Assembly (NCBI RefSeq): GCF_001012825.1 | Contig: NZ_LCZJ02000017.1 | Coordinates: 50,391-114,390, forward strand | Length of the DNA: 64,000 nucleotides | Origin: Paenibacillus etheri | GTDB lineage: Bacteria; Bacillota; Bacilli; Paenibacillales; Paenibacillaceae | Reading direction: 5' to 3' | Shown: positions 43,674-52,369 of the stretch, one piece after another | Layout of the letters: each line of letters begins with the position of its first letter | Numbering within the stretch: the first letter of the stretch is position 1 | The notes under the pieces: model-generated | What the model saw: the letters and a program-made list of their open reading frames with translations, nothing else | Database searches by the model: none | What the model was told of the DNA's origin: nothing | Program-made: the position numbers and the translations under genes

Positions 43674-44252
43674 TTGAGATCAATTTGTGTTTTTGCAGGA
43701 TCGAATTTAGGGGCACACGAGGAATATAAAACTAAAGCTGTTGAACTTGGAAACTACATGGCTATGAATAATTATCGCTTAGTTTACGGCGGCTCAAGAA
43801 TTGGGTTAATGGGTGAAGTCGCTAATGCTGTTTTGAACGGTGGAGGTGAGGTAATCGGGGTTATGCCTAGAGGATTGTTTAATGGAGAGATGGTACATAG
43901 AGAATTAACGCAGCTGATAGAAGTGGACGATATGCATGGACGAAAAGCAAAAATGGGAGAATTGGCGGATGGCTTTATTGCTTTACCCGGCGGTTTTGGA
44001 ACATATGAGGAGCTGTTTGAGGTTTTGTGCTGGTCACAAATTGGCATCCATAAGAAACCGGTAGGCGTTCTAAATATCAGGAATTTTTTTGATCCTCTGA
44101 TGAATCTAATTCAACACAGCATTAACGAGGGGTTTTCTAACGCTTCACATCTTAGTTTGTTAAACGTATCAGATAAGCCGTTGGAACTTCTACATCTATT
44201 GAAGGGCTATGTCCCTCAAACGTTGGAACAAAAGTGGAAACAGCTTAACTAG
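43674..44252 (+). CDS. LOG-family protein (TIGR00730, YvdD type)
   Basis: A 192-residue Rossmann-fold protein with the LOG signature: [16 protein letters not shown] at the start, [12 protein letters not shown], and the catalytic [19 protein letters not shown] (PGGxGTxxE) in the middle. The family includes cytokinin riboside monophosphate phosphoribohydrolases and, in bacteria, hydrolases of nucleoside monophosphates. The start is a TTG at 43674 with GGAGATGAG upstream. A terminator with one mismatch follows. Confidence 0.9.
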   Translation: MRSICVFAGSNLGAHEEYKTKAVELGNYMAMNNYRLVYGGSRIGLMGEVANAVLNGGGEVIGVMPRGLFNGEMVHRELTQLIEVDDMHGRKAKMGELADGFIALPGGFGTYEELFEVLCWSQIGIHKKPVGVLNIRNFFDPLMNLIQHSINEGFSNASHLSLLNVSDKPLELLHLLKGYVPQTLEQKWKQLN

Positions 44253-44276
44253 AGAACAGTTACTGTAACAGATGAA

Positions 44277-44302
44277 AGGGCTGCCGAGAGGGAGCTCTTT
44301 TT
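44277..44302 (+). terminator. Rho-independent terminator
   Basis: AGGGCTGCC pairs with GGGAGCTCT across GAGA with one mismatch and one G-T pair, followed by TTTTC. Confidence 0.65.
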
Positions 44303-44359
44303 CTGCTAATCATTAGATGTGGTAGAATATGGGTATGCTTCAAGGAGGTGTACGAGCGA

Positions 44360-44743
44360 ATGAATGTAAAAAAGAACGTACTATTCATTTTATGTGCAGT
44401 TGTAATTGTAGGTATTATTGGATGGATCATTATAGAGGTTGGGCATTCCAAATGGAATTTTGAACGTCAGTTAAATGCGGATATACAGAGACTCCAAACC
44501 ATAAATGAAGTGAATTATAGTTCCGATGCTGATGCAGTGGAAGAAATAAGCCTAATGAAGCATCCTTTGAAAATAAAAGTCCTCTCTATAACTCCTGTAG
44601 AAGCTCCAAGACCTGATTATTTTCGCGATGTAACGGTTGAAATTAATGATAAGCCTTTTAAAGTACGAATGGCTTGTTATACTAAACCCTTGTCTAATAC
44701 CCCATATGAAATATGGGATTTGAATCAGATTAACTTTGAATAA
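44360..44743 (+). CDS. Membrane-anchored protein of unknown function
   Basis: A 127-residue protein with one N-terminal helix (NVLFILCAVVIVGIIGWIII) and a soluble outer domain of about 100 residues with mixed strands. The ATG at 44360 follows AAGGAGGTG by nine bases; a GTG at 44348 overlaps that site. No family recognised. It is 86 bases upstream of the alarmone synthetase gene on the same strand, without a terminator between. Confidence 0.7.
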   Translation: MNVKKNVLFILCAVVIVGIIGWIIIEVGHSKWNFERQLNADIQRLQTINEVNYSSDADAVEEISLMKHPLKIKVLSITPVEAPRPDYFRDVTVEINDKPFKVRMACYTKPLSNTPYEIWDLNQINFE

Positions 44744-44829
44744 CCTCACATCATACCACTGAATTTGAATTTCACTAGTGGATTGGCTATGATAAATATA
44801 GAGAAACGCTACAAGAGGAGAAATGGATA

Positions 44830-45579
44830 ATGACCCCCGAGAATCAAATCGAACAATTTAAGAAGCTTAAGCACGAGATCACACGTTTTATGCTGATTTA
44901 TAAATTTGCACTAGATGAGATGGAGACGAAGATTGAGATTCTCAAACAGGAGTTTCAATCTCTGCATGATTATAGCCCTATTGAACATACCAAATCGAGA
45001 ATCAAGTCTCCCGAGAGTATTATGAACAAAATGCTCCGCAAGAATGGTGAATTATCTCTAGATTCTGTGAGAAATTGTATTAAAGACATTGCAGGTCTGC
45101 GGATTACATGTTCTTTTATCTCAGATATTTATCATGTGAGTGAAATGCTTCAGAAGCAGGACGACTTAACAGTACTTGAGGTGAAGGATTATATTAAGAA
45201 TCCAAAACCTAATGGATATCAGAGCCTTCACTTGCTGATTCAAGTACCTGTATTTATGTCCGATCGTCAGGAGCTCGTATGTGTTGAAGTACAAATTCGT
45301 ACTATTGCTATGGATTTCTGGGCAAGCCTCGAACATAAAATATTTTATAAATATAATAAGTCGGTACCCGAGAGCATGACGCGTGAGTTGAAAAATGCTG
45401 CGGATGCTGCTCATGCACTTGACCTACAGATGGAGCGACTGCATCGTGACATTAAGGAAATTAAAGACGACGATGAAGATGATGATCTTAGTTCCTTTGA
45501 GGAGCTTCGCAGAATAGTGATTCACAATCAGCAATTCACACTTCCGGCTAACTTTATTAAGCTGCTTGGCGACAAATAA
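44830..45579 (+). CDS. sasA: Small alarmone synthetase of the SasA/RelP (YwaC) type
   Basis: A single-domain (p)ppGpp synthetase. RelA/SpoT synthetase motifs are present: IEHTKSRIKSPESIMNKM, KDIAGLRITCSFISDIYHV, NPKPNGYQSLHL, and VEVQIRTIAMDFWASLEHKIFYKY. There is no hydrolase domain. The best match is the Bacillus YwaC (SasA) sequence, here with Gln in YQSLHL where Arg is usual. At 249 residues it is about 35-40 longer than YwaC; the extra C-terminal part begins with a run of Asp and Glu and ends FIKLLGDK. Such enzymes are made under cell-wall stress. AGAGGAG precedes the ATG, and a strong terminator follows. Confidence 0.9.
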   Translation: MTPENQIEQFKKLKHEITRFMLIYKFALDEMETKIEILKQEFQSLHDYSPIEHTKSRIKSPESIMNKMLRKNGELSLDSVRNCIKDIAGLRITCSFISDIYHVSEMLQKQDDLTVLEVKDYIKNPKPNGYQSLHLLIQVPVFMSDRQELVCVEVQIRTIAMDFWASLEHKIFYKYNKSVPESMTRELKNAADAAHALDLQMERLHRDIKEIKDDDEDDDLSSFEELRRIVIHNQQFTLPANFIKLLGDK

Positions 45580-45592
45580 GCTGTTCATATCA

Positions 45593-45629
45593 CCTAGAGT
45601 TACCGTTTCTGGTTAACTCTAGGTTTTTT
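45593..45629 (+). terminator. Rho-independent terminator
   Basis: CCTAGAGTTA (45593-45602) pairs with TAACTCTAGG (45614-45623) plus inner CC/GG, followed by TTTTTTA. Confidence 0.9.
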
Positions 45630-45737
45630 ATTGGATAGATCATTGCCACTTACAACTAGAATAGAGTATTCTCAACTTAAAAGAGAGACTTGTAATCTTT
45701 GGCTTCATCAAATTGATAGGAAGGAGAATGAAGATGA

Positions 45738-46883
45738 GGACCCGGAGCCAAGGCCATCGCTGATCTTTTGCTTGCCTATGAGTTATATCCATCCGCTTTT
45801 GTAAGCGCTGTCACGATACCTGAAAGTGATGGCCATATGCCAGATGTACTGCTTGAATGCAAAGTGGAGCTGGATTGGTTGTTCAAAATGCAGGACTATA
45901 GAACAGGTGGAGTGTACCACAAACTGACTACGTTGAGCTTTCCTGACCTGGATGTGATGCCTGAGGATGATGCAGCAGATCTATATTTCTCACCGGTGTC
46001 AGCCACCGCCACTGGAGATTTTGCTGGAGTCATGGCTATGGCAGCACGGATGTATGAGCCCTTTGACTCAGTCTATGCGAAGAAATGTCTGGATGCCGCA
46101 ACACTAGCTTGGGAATGGCTTGTTCAACATCCAGATGCACCAGGGTTTACGAATCCGCCAGAAATTAGCACCGGAGAATATGGAGATGGGAACGACAAGG
46201 ATGAGCGGTATTGGGCAGCTGCGGAGCTTTATCGTACGACGGGGAAAGAAGAATATCATGAAGCTGTTCTACAGCTGGCGCAGTTGTCTTTTTCAAAATC
46301 CAGTCTAGGCTGGGCAGATATGGGGGGCTATGGCACACTTGCGTATCTGTTAAATGGTGGAGACCAAGCAGACCGTGCGTTGTATGCTTCTTTAAAAGAA
46401 GGGCTTCTAGATGAAGGGGAACGGTTAGTAGAACAGAGTCGTGAGGATGGCTATAGGATCTCCTTAAAAGAGGACGACTATATTTGGGGTAGCAATATGC
46501 TCGTAATGAACAATGCGATGCTGCTGCTGCTGGCTGAATATTTTAGTGGCGATTCGAGATTTGCAGACTGTGCGCTAGATCATTTGCACTATCTGATGGG
46601 GCGCAACATACTGGATATCAGTTATGTTACCGGATTTGGCAATCGTCCAGTGATGCATCCGCATCATCGTCCATCTGTTGGTGACCATGTGGTTGATCCT
46701 GTGCCGGGTCTTGTATCTGGGGGGCCAGATCGTGGGCTTTATGATGAATATGTAGTAGAACATCTACAGGGCAAACCAGCCGCTCAGTGTTTTGCCGATC
46801 ATGAACTTAGTTATTCTACGAATGAGGTAACGATCTACTGGAATTCACCAGCAGTGTTCGTTACGGCTCGGTTTAATCAATAA
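45738..46883 (+). pseudogene. Truncated glycoside hydrolase family 9 (endoglucanase) gene
   Basis: The frame encodes most of a GH9 catalytic domain from GAKAIADLLLAYELYPSAF to the end: PESDGHMPDVLLECKVELDWLF, RYWAAAELYRTTG, the metal/substrate histidines of HPHHRPS and the catalytic Glu region YSTNEVTIYWNSP. What is missing is everything before GAKAIADLL: the N-terminal Ig-like domain and the HDAGDYGKY segment with the catalytic Asp pair. The frame is closed by a stop at 45735-45737, and a short ORF with a good ribosome binding site (ATG 45728, MKMRTRSQGHR) is in another frame. An internal deletion is the simplest explanation; the product would not be active. Confidence 0.8.
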
Positions 46884-46902
46884 TTTCAATTCACTGAAGG
46901 GA

Positions 46903-46940
46903 AAAGCGTATCTCTTAGAGAGGATGCCTTTCTCTTTTTT
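46903..46940 (+). terminator. Rho-independent terminator
   Basis: GCGTATCTCT pairs with AGAGGATGC around TAG with one mismatch, then a T-rich run ending TTTTTTT. Confidence 0.7.
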
Positions 46941-47007
46941 TGTTAGCTAAAATGCTATAATACGAAGTAGTATGATATTTTTGCGCGTGGCAAAAGGAGG
47001 TAAGGCA

Positions 47008-47757
47008 TTGAGCAGTATTTTTGAAATTCAAGGACTTGCAAAATTGAACTGGAAAAGCAGCGATCAAGCTACGAAATATCTATTATCGGACATTTCCGCA
47101 GAAATATCTGAATCGGACCGGATCGCTTTGATTGGTGCCTCAGGTCAAGGTAAAAGCACACTCCTTAGAATAATGGCTCTGCTGGATGCTCCGGATGAAG
47201 GGGATATGCTTGTCAATGGCACTTCATTTAAAAGCATGGATTCAAGGCTGTGGAGAATGAAAATCGGTTTTGTGGCTCAACAAGCGGTTATGTTGCCTGG
47301 TAGTGTGGAGGATAACCTAAGAACCGTCAGCAAGCTGCATGATAGACCTTATGATCTTAAACTTGTAGAAAGACTGTTAGAACAACTAGGGTTGGAACAA
47401 CTGGATTTAAGTAAAAAAGCGACAGATTGCTCTGGCGGTGAGAAGCAGCGGATATCCCTGATTCGGTCATTGCTGCTGCGACCTAATGTTCTACTGCTCG
47501 ATGAAATTACTGCATCACTAGACATTGACAGTACTCAAAGGGTTGAGGATCTGCTAGAACAGTGGCATAAAGAAGAAGGGACTTCAATGATTTGGGTGAC
47601 CCATGACCTTAAACAGGCTAGCCGAATTAGCACTACCACATGGTTTATGGGGAAAGGTAAGCTGGAACAACACTTGAGTGAATCTTTTTTTGCTGAATCT
47701 GCGGAAGCTTTGGCCAAAAGGTTTGTTCGACCGTTAGAAGGAGCGTCATTTATATGA
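47008..47757 (+). CDS. fetA: Iron export ABC transporter ATP-binding protein FetA
   Basis: A 249-residue ABC ATPase with Walker A (GASGQGKST), Q-loop (IGFVAQQAVMLP), signature CSGGEKQR, Walker B (VLLLDEITA) and H-loop (WVTHDL). It is paired with a FetB-type permease, and the pair corresponds to E. coli FetAB (YbbLM), which lowers cytoplasmic iron. The start is the TTG at 47008, seven bases after AAGGAGG; an upstream ATG at 46972 lies before that site. It overlaps fetB by four bases (ATGA). Confidence 0.88.
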   Translation: MSSIFEIQGLAKLNWKSSDQATKYLLSDISAEISESDRIALIGASGQGKSTLLRIMALLDAPDEGDMLVNGTSFKSMDSRLWRMKIGFVAQQAVMLPGSVEDNLRTVSKLHDRPYDLKLVERLLEQLGLEQLDLSKKATDCSGGEKQRISLIRSLLLRPNVLLLDEITASLDIDSTQRVEDLLEQWHKEEGTSMIWVTHDLKQASRISTTTWFMGKGKLEQHLSESFFAESAEALAKRFVRPLEGASFI

Positions 47758-48512
47758 GTTATACTGCATTGAGTTTTACGCTATTGTTTGTGTTAGGGAC
47801 GATGTTGGTCTCGGTTTGGCAAAAGCTCGGACTCGAAAAAGACATTATTGTAGGCACCATAAGGTCGGCGATTCAATTGCTTGCGGTCGGATATGTACTG
47901 CAATTTATTTTTAAAACCGATCAGATGATCTATGTTATTTTGATTATTATCTTCATGATAAGCGTAGCCGCATGGAATGCAGCGAAAAGAGGGAAAGGGC
48001 TACGTGGATTAGTCTGGAGAATTGGACTTGCGATCGCTACTATGGAATTTCTCATGATGGGCATTCTCCTTGGCTTACATATTATTGAGGCGACCCCACA
48101 ATATATCATTCCAATTAGTGGCATGACCATTGGTAGCGCTATGGTTGTCTCGGGTTTGTTCATTAACCATATCAAGCACGAAATACAGCAGAGCAAAGGG
48201 GAAATCGAGACCCTGCTGTCACTAGGTGCAACGGTTCCACAGGCGATCCATGAAGTTAGAAAAAGATCTGTGAAATTCAGTATGATCCCAACCATCGACG
48301 GAATGAAGACAGTAGGACTTGTCCAGCTTCCAGGTATGATGACGGGTATGATTATTGCAGGCGCAGATCCAGTAATCGCTGTTCGCTACCAGATTCTGAT
48401 TGTGTTCTCATTCACCGCTTCAGCAGCTATAACAAGTATACTGCTTAGTGTGCTGAGCTACCGACTCTTTTTCACACCGGACCTACGGCTTAAGCAATCG
48501 GTAGAACTATAA
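47754..48512 (+). CDS. fetB: Iron export ABC transporter permease FetB (UPF0014)
   Basis: A 252-residue membrane protein with six or seven helices. Family features: RSAIQLLAVGYVLQFIF, PISGMTIGSAMVVSGLFINHIK, LSLGATVPQAIHEVRKRSV, IPTIDGMKTVGLVQLPGMMTGMI. It forms an exporter with FetA, whose gene overlaps it. E. coli FetAB exports iron and improves resistance to oxidative stress. AAGGAG lies upstream of the ATGA start. Confidence 0.9.
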   Translation: MSYTALSFTLLFVLGTMLVSVWQKLGLEKDIIVGTIRSAIQLLAVGYVLQFIFKTDQMIYVILIIIFMISVAAWNAAKRGKGLRGLVWRIGLAIATMEFLMMGILLGLHIIEATPQYIIPISGMTIGSAMVVSGLFINHIKHEIQQSKGEIETLLSLGATVPQAIHEVRKRSVKFSMIPTIDGMKTVGLVQLPGMMTGMIIAGADPVIAVRYQILIVFSFTASAAITSILLSVLSYRLFFTPDLRLKQSVEL

Positions 48513-48632
48513 TAGAATTCTATTTCTCACAAGCGATTCCGTCATTATAGAGCTCTTTGAATACATAAAAGTTAGCGATGACGGGGAATAATTAGAATTC
48601 AATTCACAAGTGGTGAAAAAGCTATCTATGAG

Positions 48633-49127
48633 GTGATTCTAATTAGCACAAAGAAATTGGCGGTCGCCCTAATCGCTGGCGTATTGCTTTTGCCAGGAAT
48701 CGCAATAGGTGCGCCATATAACGGAACGGTAATCCAGTCTAATGGAAAGCTACTCTCAGCAATGCCTTTGCCAGCCCCCGAGTCTAAACGAATTATATTG
48801 CCAACAGCATTTCAAGCGGCTGAGCTATACGGGTTCGGTTTGCAGCACCGGAATGCGTCGATTCAATATTCGATCTTCTCCAAAGAACTTAAAAAGGTGA
48901 TGTATCCGCAGTTTGTTGAACTGAACTGGGTAACTGGCGTATCCAGCCCATGGATCACAAAGTACGAAGTGACTAAAGAAACAGTAATTGACCCGAATTC
49001 AGAGGTCATAGAAATGCGCATAGATTCCGCAACCTCAAATGGTCCTGAACCCTCCATGCTACTGACGATCTCACTTGTTAAAGATCATAATAGCTGGGTG
49101 ATTACCGGAGTGAAGCCGAATCCTTAA
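48633..49127 (+). CDS. Secreted protein of unknown function
   Basis: A protein of about 164 residues with a signal peptide (KKLAVALIAGVLLLPGIAIG, cleavage near GIAIGA) and a mature domain of mixed strands and helices reminiscent of small NTF2-like folds (FAAELYGFG and ITKYEVTKETVIDPNSEVIEM). No family recognised with confidence. The start is uncertain: the GTG at 48633 is inside an AGGTGA that looks like a ribosome binding site, and no other standard start lies at a suitable distance; a TTG at 48657 is weak. A strong terminator follows. Confidence 0.65.
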   Translation: MILISTKKLAVALIAGVLLLPGIAIGAPYNGTVIQSNGKLLSAMPLPAPESKRIILPTAFQAAELYGFGLQHRNASIQYSIFSKELKKVMYPQFVELNWVTGVSSPWITKYEVTKETVIDPNSEVIEMRIDSATSNGPEPSMLLTISLVKDHNSWVITGVKPNP

Positions 49128-49152
49128 ATGTTGTTATGTGGAGAATTGGAAT

Positions 49153-49197
49153 AAGAGCAAGCGTGATAGGGAACGTCCCCATTCGCTTGCTCTTTTT
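49153..49197. terminator. Hairpin terminator
   Basis: AAGAGCAAGCG (49153-49163) pairs with CGCTTGCTCTT (49184-49194), inner GGG/CCC, followed by TTTATTG; bases on the other strand allow limited activity in reverse. Confidence 0.85.
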
Positions 49198-49229
49198 ATT
49201 GTCTGACTGAATTATTCTACTTTTCGTTC

Positions 49230-50087
49230 CTAATCTCTCCCTGCCTTGACCATCAACTCTGCCATCATTTTTGGCTCGGTTCGGACAGTGGTCATATGAT
49301 CACCTTTGCCCTCGATGAAGCGGAAGACGCCTAAATGACTGGACTGAGTCGGATGAAATCCATATGGGCCTTGTGGGATGGCCGTGTCTTCCGTCAGATA
49401 AAGATAACTTTTAGGGATTTGGAGACTGTAAAATTTCTTGAGATCTAGCTTTTCGAATAATGGAGTAGCTGGTTCAGGTGGAGCTTGTTTATAAAAGGTT
49501 TGTGCTTGCGCAAGACTTGCAGTGTTTACGAATGTATCCCGGAAGAGCGGGAAAGGAAGCGTTATGGTGTTATTGCCGGAAGCGTCTCTTAGCTGTTCAA
49601 AAAATTTAAGCGAATCAGCCGGAAACTGGTCCGCCACACTTTGCCCGTCCAGCGGTACAAAGGCATCGAAGAACACGATCCGTTTGATCCGATCAGGGAC
49701 TTGCTGGGAAACCGTTTGGATGACGGATCCCCCAAAGCTATGTCCGAGCAGAATGAAATCCTTCAAGTCTTTTTGTTTGATGTAGTCGACAACGGACTTT
49801 GTGATTTGCTCATGCGTTACGTTAGTATTCTTATCCGCGCCATGTCCGGCATATTCCGGCGTGTAGACGGTGTGCCCTAACTTACGAAGCTCGGCTGCTG
49901 TTTCATCCCAAAAACCTGCTGTAGCCCAAGACCCATGAATTAGAACAAAGGTTAATGGAGTTTGTTTGGTAGATGATTTGTGGTCAGCGGCTGCAACCGC
50001 CGAGTGTTGATTGATAGGCAGTAAACCAATAATAGAGAAAAAAGTGATACATAACGCTAATACTATTTTAGTGTGAATCGATTTCAT
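49230..50087 (-). CDS. Secreted alpha/beta hydrolase
   Basis: A 285-residue hydrolase with a signal peptide (basic SIHTK, hydrophobic IVLALCITFFSIIGLLPI, cleavage near SAVAA). The mature part has the RsbQ/salicylate-esterase-like fold: FVLIHGSWATAGFWDE, TPEYAGHGAD, nucleophile Ser in FILLGHSFGGSVIQ, and the final His in KGDHMTTVR. Such proteins hydrolyse esters or lactones. The ATG at 50087 follows AGGAGG; earlier in-frame starts lie in unrelated sequence. It is divergent from the cupin gene. Confidence 0.85.
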   Translation of the reverse strand: MKSIHTKIVLALCITFFSIIGLLPINQHSAVAAADHKSSTKQTPLTFVLIHGSWATAGFWDETAAELRKLGHTVYTPEYAGHGADKNTNVTHEQITKSVVDYIKQKDLKDFILLGHSFGGSVIQTVSQQVPDRIKRIVFFDAFVPLDGQSVADQFPADSLKFFEQLRDASGNNTITLPFPLFRDTFVNTASLAQAQTFYKQAPPEPATPLFEKLDLKKFYSLQIPKSYLYLTEDTAIPQGPYGFHPTQSSHLGVFRFIEGKGDHMTTVRTEPKMMAELMVKAGRD

Positions 50088-50257
50088 ACTTTGCCTCCTG
50101 TAGTGTGAGAATTTAACACTATAGAGGATACCCCGTTTAACAGGGAAAGATGAATTTTTAATGGAGTCAGTGGATCTCCGGCACCTAGGCATAGGCAAAC
50201 GCATATGTTGTTCTAGGGAATTCAAAATTTATAGGAACAGAAGGGTAGGAATAAACA

Positions 50258-51100
50258 GTGACTTCATACATGGACTATACGTCCCCTGATACACAATTCA
50301 CTTTCGATGTGAACACTAACACTCTATTTAAAAAGGATGCCCACAACTTCATCAATATGCTATCAGTTAAGCAGTTGAACACACTGGAGAATACTTCGCT
50401 TCTTGATATTTTTCTTAATAAATCGAATGTGGTGGAACCCCATTATCATCAAAATGCGGCAGAGCTTGTCTATTGTATCTGCGGTTCAGCAGTAGTGTCC
50501 TTAATCAATCCATTTACAAATGAACTTTTGCATTTCCCGATTTGTCCCGGTCAAGTGGCGAACGTACCGCAAGCTTGGTGGCATTATGAGGTAGCAACCT
50601 CCGATAATACACATTTACTTGCGATTTTTAATGCCCCTATTCCAGAGGTTATCTTAGGCTCGGATATCCTGAGCAAAACTCCTGCGAATGTATTGGCTCA
50701 TACTTACTGTTTGAATGAAGCCTTGGTAAAGGAAGCATTGGCTCCGATTAAACCGGGAACCTTCATTGGCCCGCCTGCCGACTGCTGTGAGGAAGATAAA
50801 GTAAAGGGAGTCAGTAATATGGCTCCAAATATGGCTCCAAATATGAATATGCATGCAAATATGAAACCTAACATGCATCCGAACATGCATCAAAATATGC
50901 AGCCTAACATGCAGCCATATGCTCATATACAAGCTCAACCCATCCCGATATCTTCACAAATGCCCCAAGCAATACAGGCATTCACATATCAGCCTTATCC
51001 AATGCAAGGATACTACAATCAAGGCTATGAACAGCATTATCGCCAACAGCCTTATGTACAACAACAGCCGAATTATCAATATTCGAATAATCAAGAGTAA
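50258..51100 (+). CDS. Cupin protein with a repetitive Asn-Met-rich tail
   Basis: A 280-residue protein. Residues 1-160 form a single cupin: metal-type motif VEPHYHQNAAELVYCICG and the second motif PGQVANVPQAWWHYE, as in oxalate-decarboxylase-like and germin-type proteins. A CC-containing linker (GPPADCCEED) leads to a 34-residue run of NMxP/NMH units (187-220) and a Gln/Tyr/Pro-rich end, like spore-surface or extracellular adhesive tails. No signal peptide is visible. The start is a GTG at 50258 after AGGGTAGGA; an ATG at 50270 is possible. Function unknown; a spore-coat role is a guess from composition. Confidence 0.8.
   Translation: MTSYMDYTSPDTQFTFDVNTNTLFKKDAHNFINMLSVKQLNTLENTSLLDIFLNKSNVVEPHYHQNAAELVYCICGSAVVSLINPFTNELLHFPICPGQVANVPQAWWHYEVATSDNTHLLAIFNAPIPEVILGSDILSKTPANVLAHTYCLNEALVKEALAPIKPGTFIGPPADCCEEDKVKGVSNMAPNMAPNMNMHANMKPNMHPNMHQNMQPNMQPYAHIQAQPIPISSQMPQAIQAFTYQPYPMQGYYNQGYEQHYRQQPYVQQQPNYQYSNNQE
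50816..50917 (+). repeat. Degenerate 12-base in-frame repeats in the cupin gene
   Basis: Nine or so AAT/AAC ATG units are spaced mostly by 12 bases (AAYATG plus two codons such as CCA, CAT, GCA or CAG), encoding the NMxP/NMHP tail. Codons vary, which argues for selection on the protein rather than very recent expansion. Confidence 0.85.
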
Positions 51101-51108
51101 CTACACAA

Positions 51109-51142
51109 AAAACCTCCCGAGATTAAATTTCTCGGGAGGTTT
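51109..51142. terminator. Bidirectional hairpin terminator
   Basis: AAACCTCCCGAGA pairs with TCTCGGGAGGTTT around ATTAAATT, with AAAA before and TTACTT after. It serves the cupin gene and the convergent oxidoreductase gene. Confidence 0.88.
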
Positions 51143-51154
51143 ACTTGTTATGGC

Positions 51155-52150
51155 TTAAGATACATGGACAAGTACTCTGCCTCGTGTGTTTCCTTGCAGA
51201 ATATCTTCCAATGCTTGTGGCAATTCATTTAAGGTTACTTCACGATCTACAAGGTTCTCAAGCTGTGCAGGCTTCAGATCAGTTGCCATCCGTGTCCACG
51301 CCTTTTCGCGAAGCTCAGCAGGGCACTCTACGGAATCAATGCCGAGCAGGTTAACCCCCCGAAGAATAAATGGAAGGACGGTAGTTGGAACAGAAGTACC
51401 TCCGGTCAGGCCACTTGCAGCAACAGAACCTCTGTAGGATATTTTACTCAAAATCGCGGCAAGTGAGTTCCCGCCAACAGAATCTACAGCTCCTTGCCAA
51501 CATTGTTTGTCTAAAGGTTTGGTTGAACTGCCAGTAACATCTTCGCGTGAAATGACCTCTTCCGCACCAAGAGCTTTTAGATAGTCGTTAGCTCGGGTAT
51601 TACCAGTGCTGGCCACTACGCTATAGCCTTTTGTGCTAAGCATGGCGATAGCTGATCCACCCACACCTCCGGTTGCTCCCGTTACGAGCACCTTTCCTTT
51701 GTCCGGCGATAAGTCATGGTCTTCTAGCGCTAGAATGGACAAGGCAGCAGTTAATCCAGCTGTACCATAGATCATAGCTTCTCTTAGTGTAAGTCCTTCC
51801 GGTAGCGGGATGATCCAATCGGAGGGAATACGCGTGTATTCGCTATACCCTCCAAAGTGTGATACACCAATACCATACCCTGTTGCAATAACTTGCTGCC
51901 CTTCATGAAACCGCTCGTCAGTGGAAGACACGACAATACCGGATAAGTCGATGCCAGGAATAAAAGGGTAAGATCTTACAATTTTCCCGTTAGGGATACT
52001 GGCTAATCCGTCTTTATAGTTCACGCTGGAGTATGCAACCTTAATTACAACTTCTCCTGCGGGTAGTTCTTCTAAGGTAACCGGCTTAACAGCGACGGAG
52101 AACGATGATTCTGCTTTGTCGACAACTAATGCTTGAAACGATTCTGTCAT
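51155..52150 (-). CDS. YhdH/YhfP-family quinone oxidoreductase
   Basis: A 331-residue zinc-independent medium-chain dehydrogenase. It begins MTESFQALVVDKAES and follows the YhdH/AcuI family: VAYSSVNYKDGLAS, PFIPGIDLSGIV, the NADPH site VLVTGATGGVGGSAIAML, and PFILRGVNLLGIDSVECP. Related E. coli AcuI reduces acryloyl-CoA; Bacillus YhfP acts on quinones. AAGGAG precedes the ATG at 52150 by nine bases. Product is cytoplasmic; regulation unknown. Confidence 0.88.
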   Translation of the reverse strand: MTESFQALVVDKAESSFSVAVKPVTLEELPAGEVVIKVAYSSVNYKDGLASIPNGKIVRSYPFIPGIDLSGIVVSSTDERFHEGQQVIATGYGIGVSHFGGYSEYTRIPSDWIIPLPEGLTLREAMIYGTAGLTAALSILALEDHDLSPDKGKVLVTGATGGVGGSAIAMLSTKGYSVVASTGNTRANDYLKALGAEEVISREDVTGSSTKPLDKQCWQGAVDSVGGNSLAAILSKISYRGSVAASGLTGGTSVPTTVLPFILRGVNLLGIDSVECPAELREKAWTRMATDLKPAQLENLVDREVTLNELPQALEDILQGNTRGRVLVHVS

Positions 52151-52369
52151 AAGTGTAAGCTCCTTCAACTACGTTATAGGTAAGACATGTATATACTATT
52201 TATTCTGCTCAGTCAACTTGTCATTGTCTATGATATAACGCAAGCTAAGTGGATGACGCTTAAATTGTGAATTGTAACATTATAATCAAACTCTCCATAT
52301 TATTTGTACAGTGGACATGTTAAGTTCAGACTGCTGGTATATAACTTTTTTTGAAGGAGAATTGTTGAA

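Noticed and set aside
45768-46883. GH9 protein as an intact gene starting at TTG 45768
   Set aside because: Family residues GAKAIADL precede the TTG in the same frame and the upstream catalytic segment is absent, so a truncated copy is the better description.
50816-50917. NMxP repeats considered as a tandem DNA repeat or CRISPR array
   Set aside because: They are in frame within a coding gene, codons vary, and no spacers exist.
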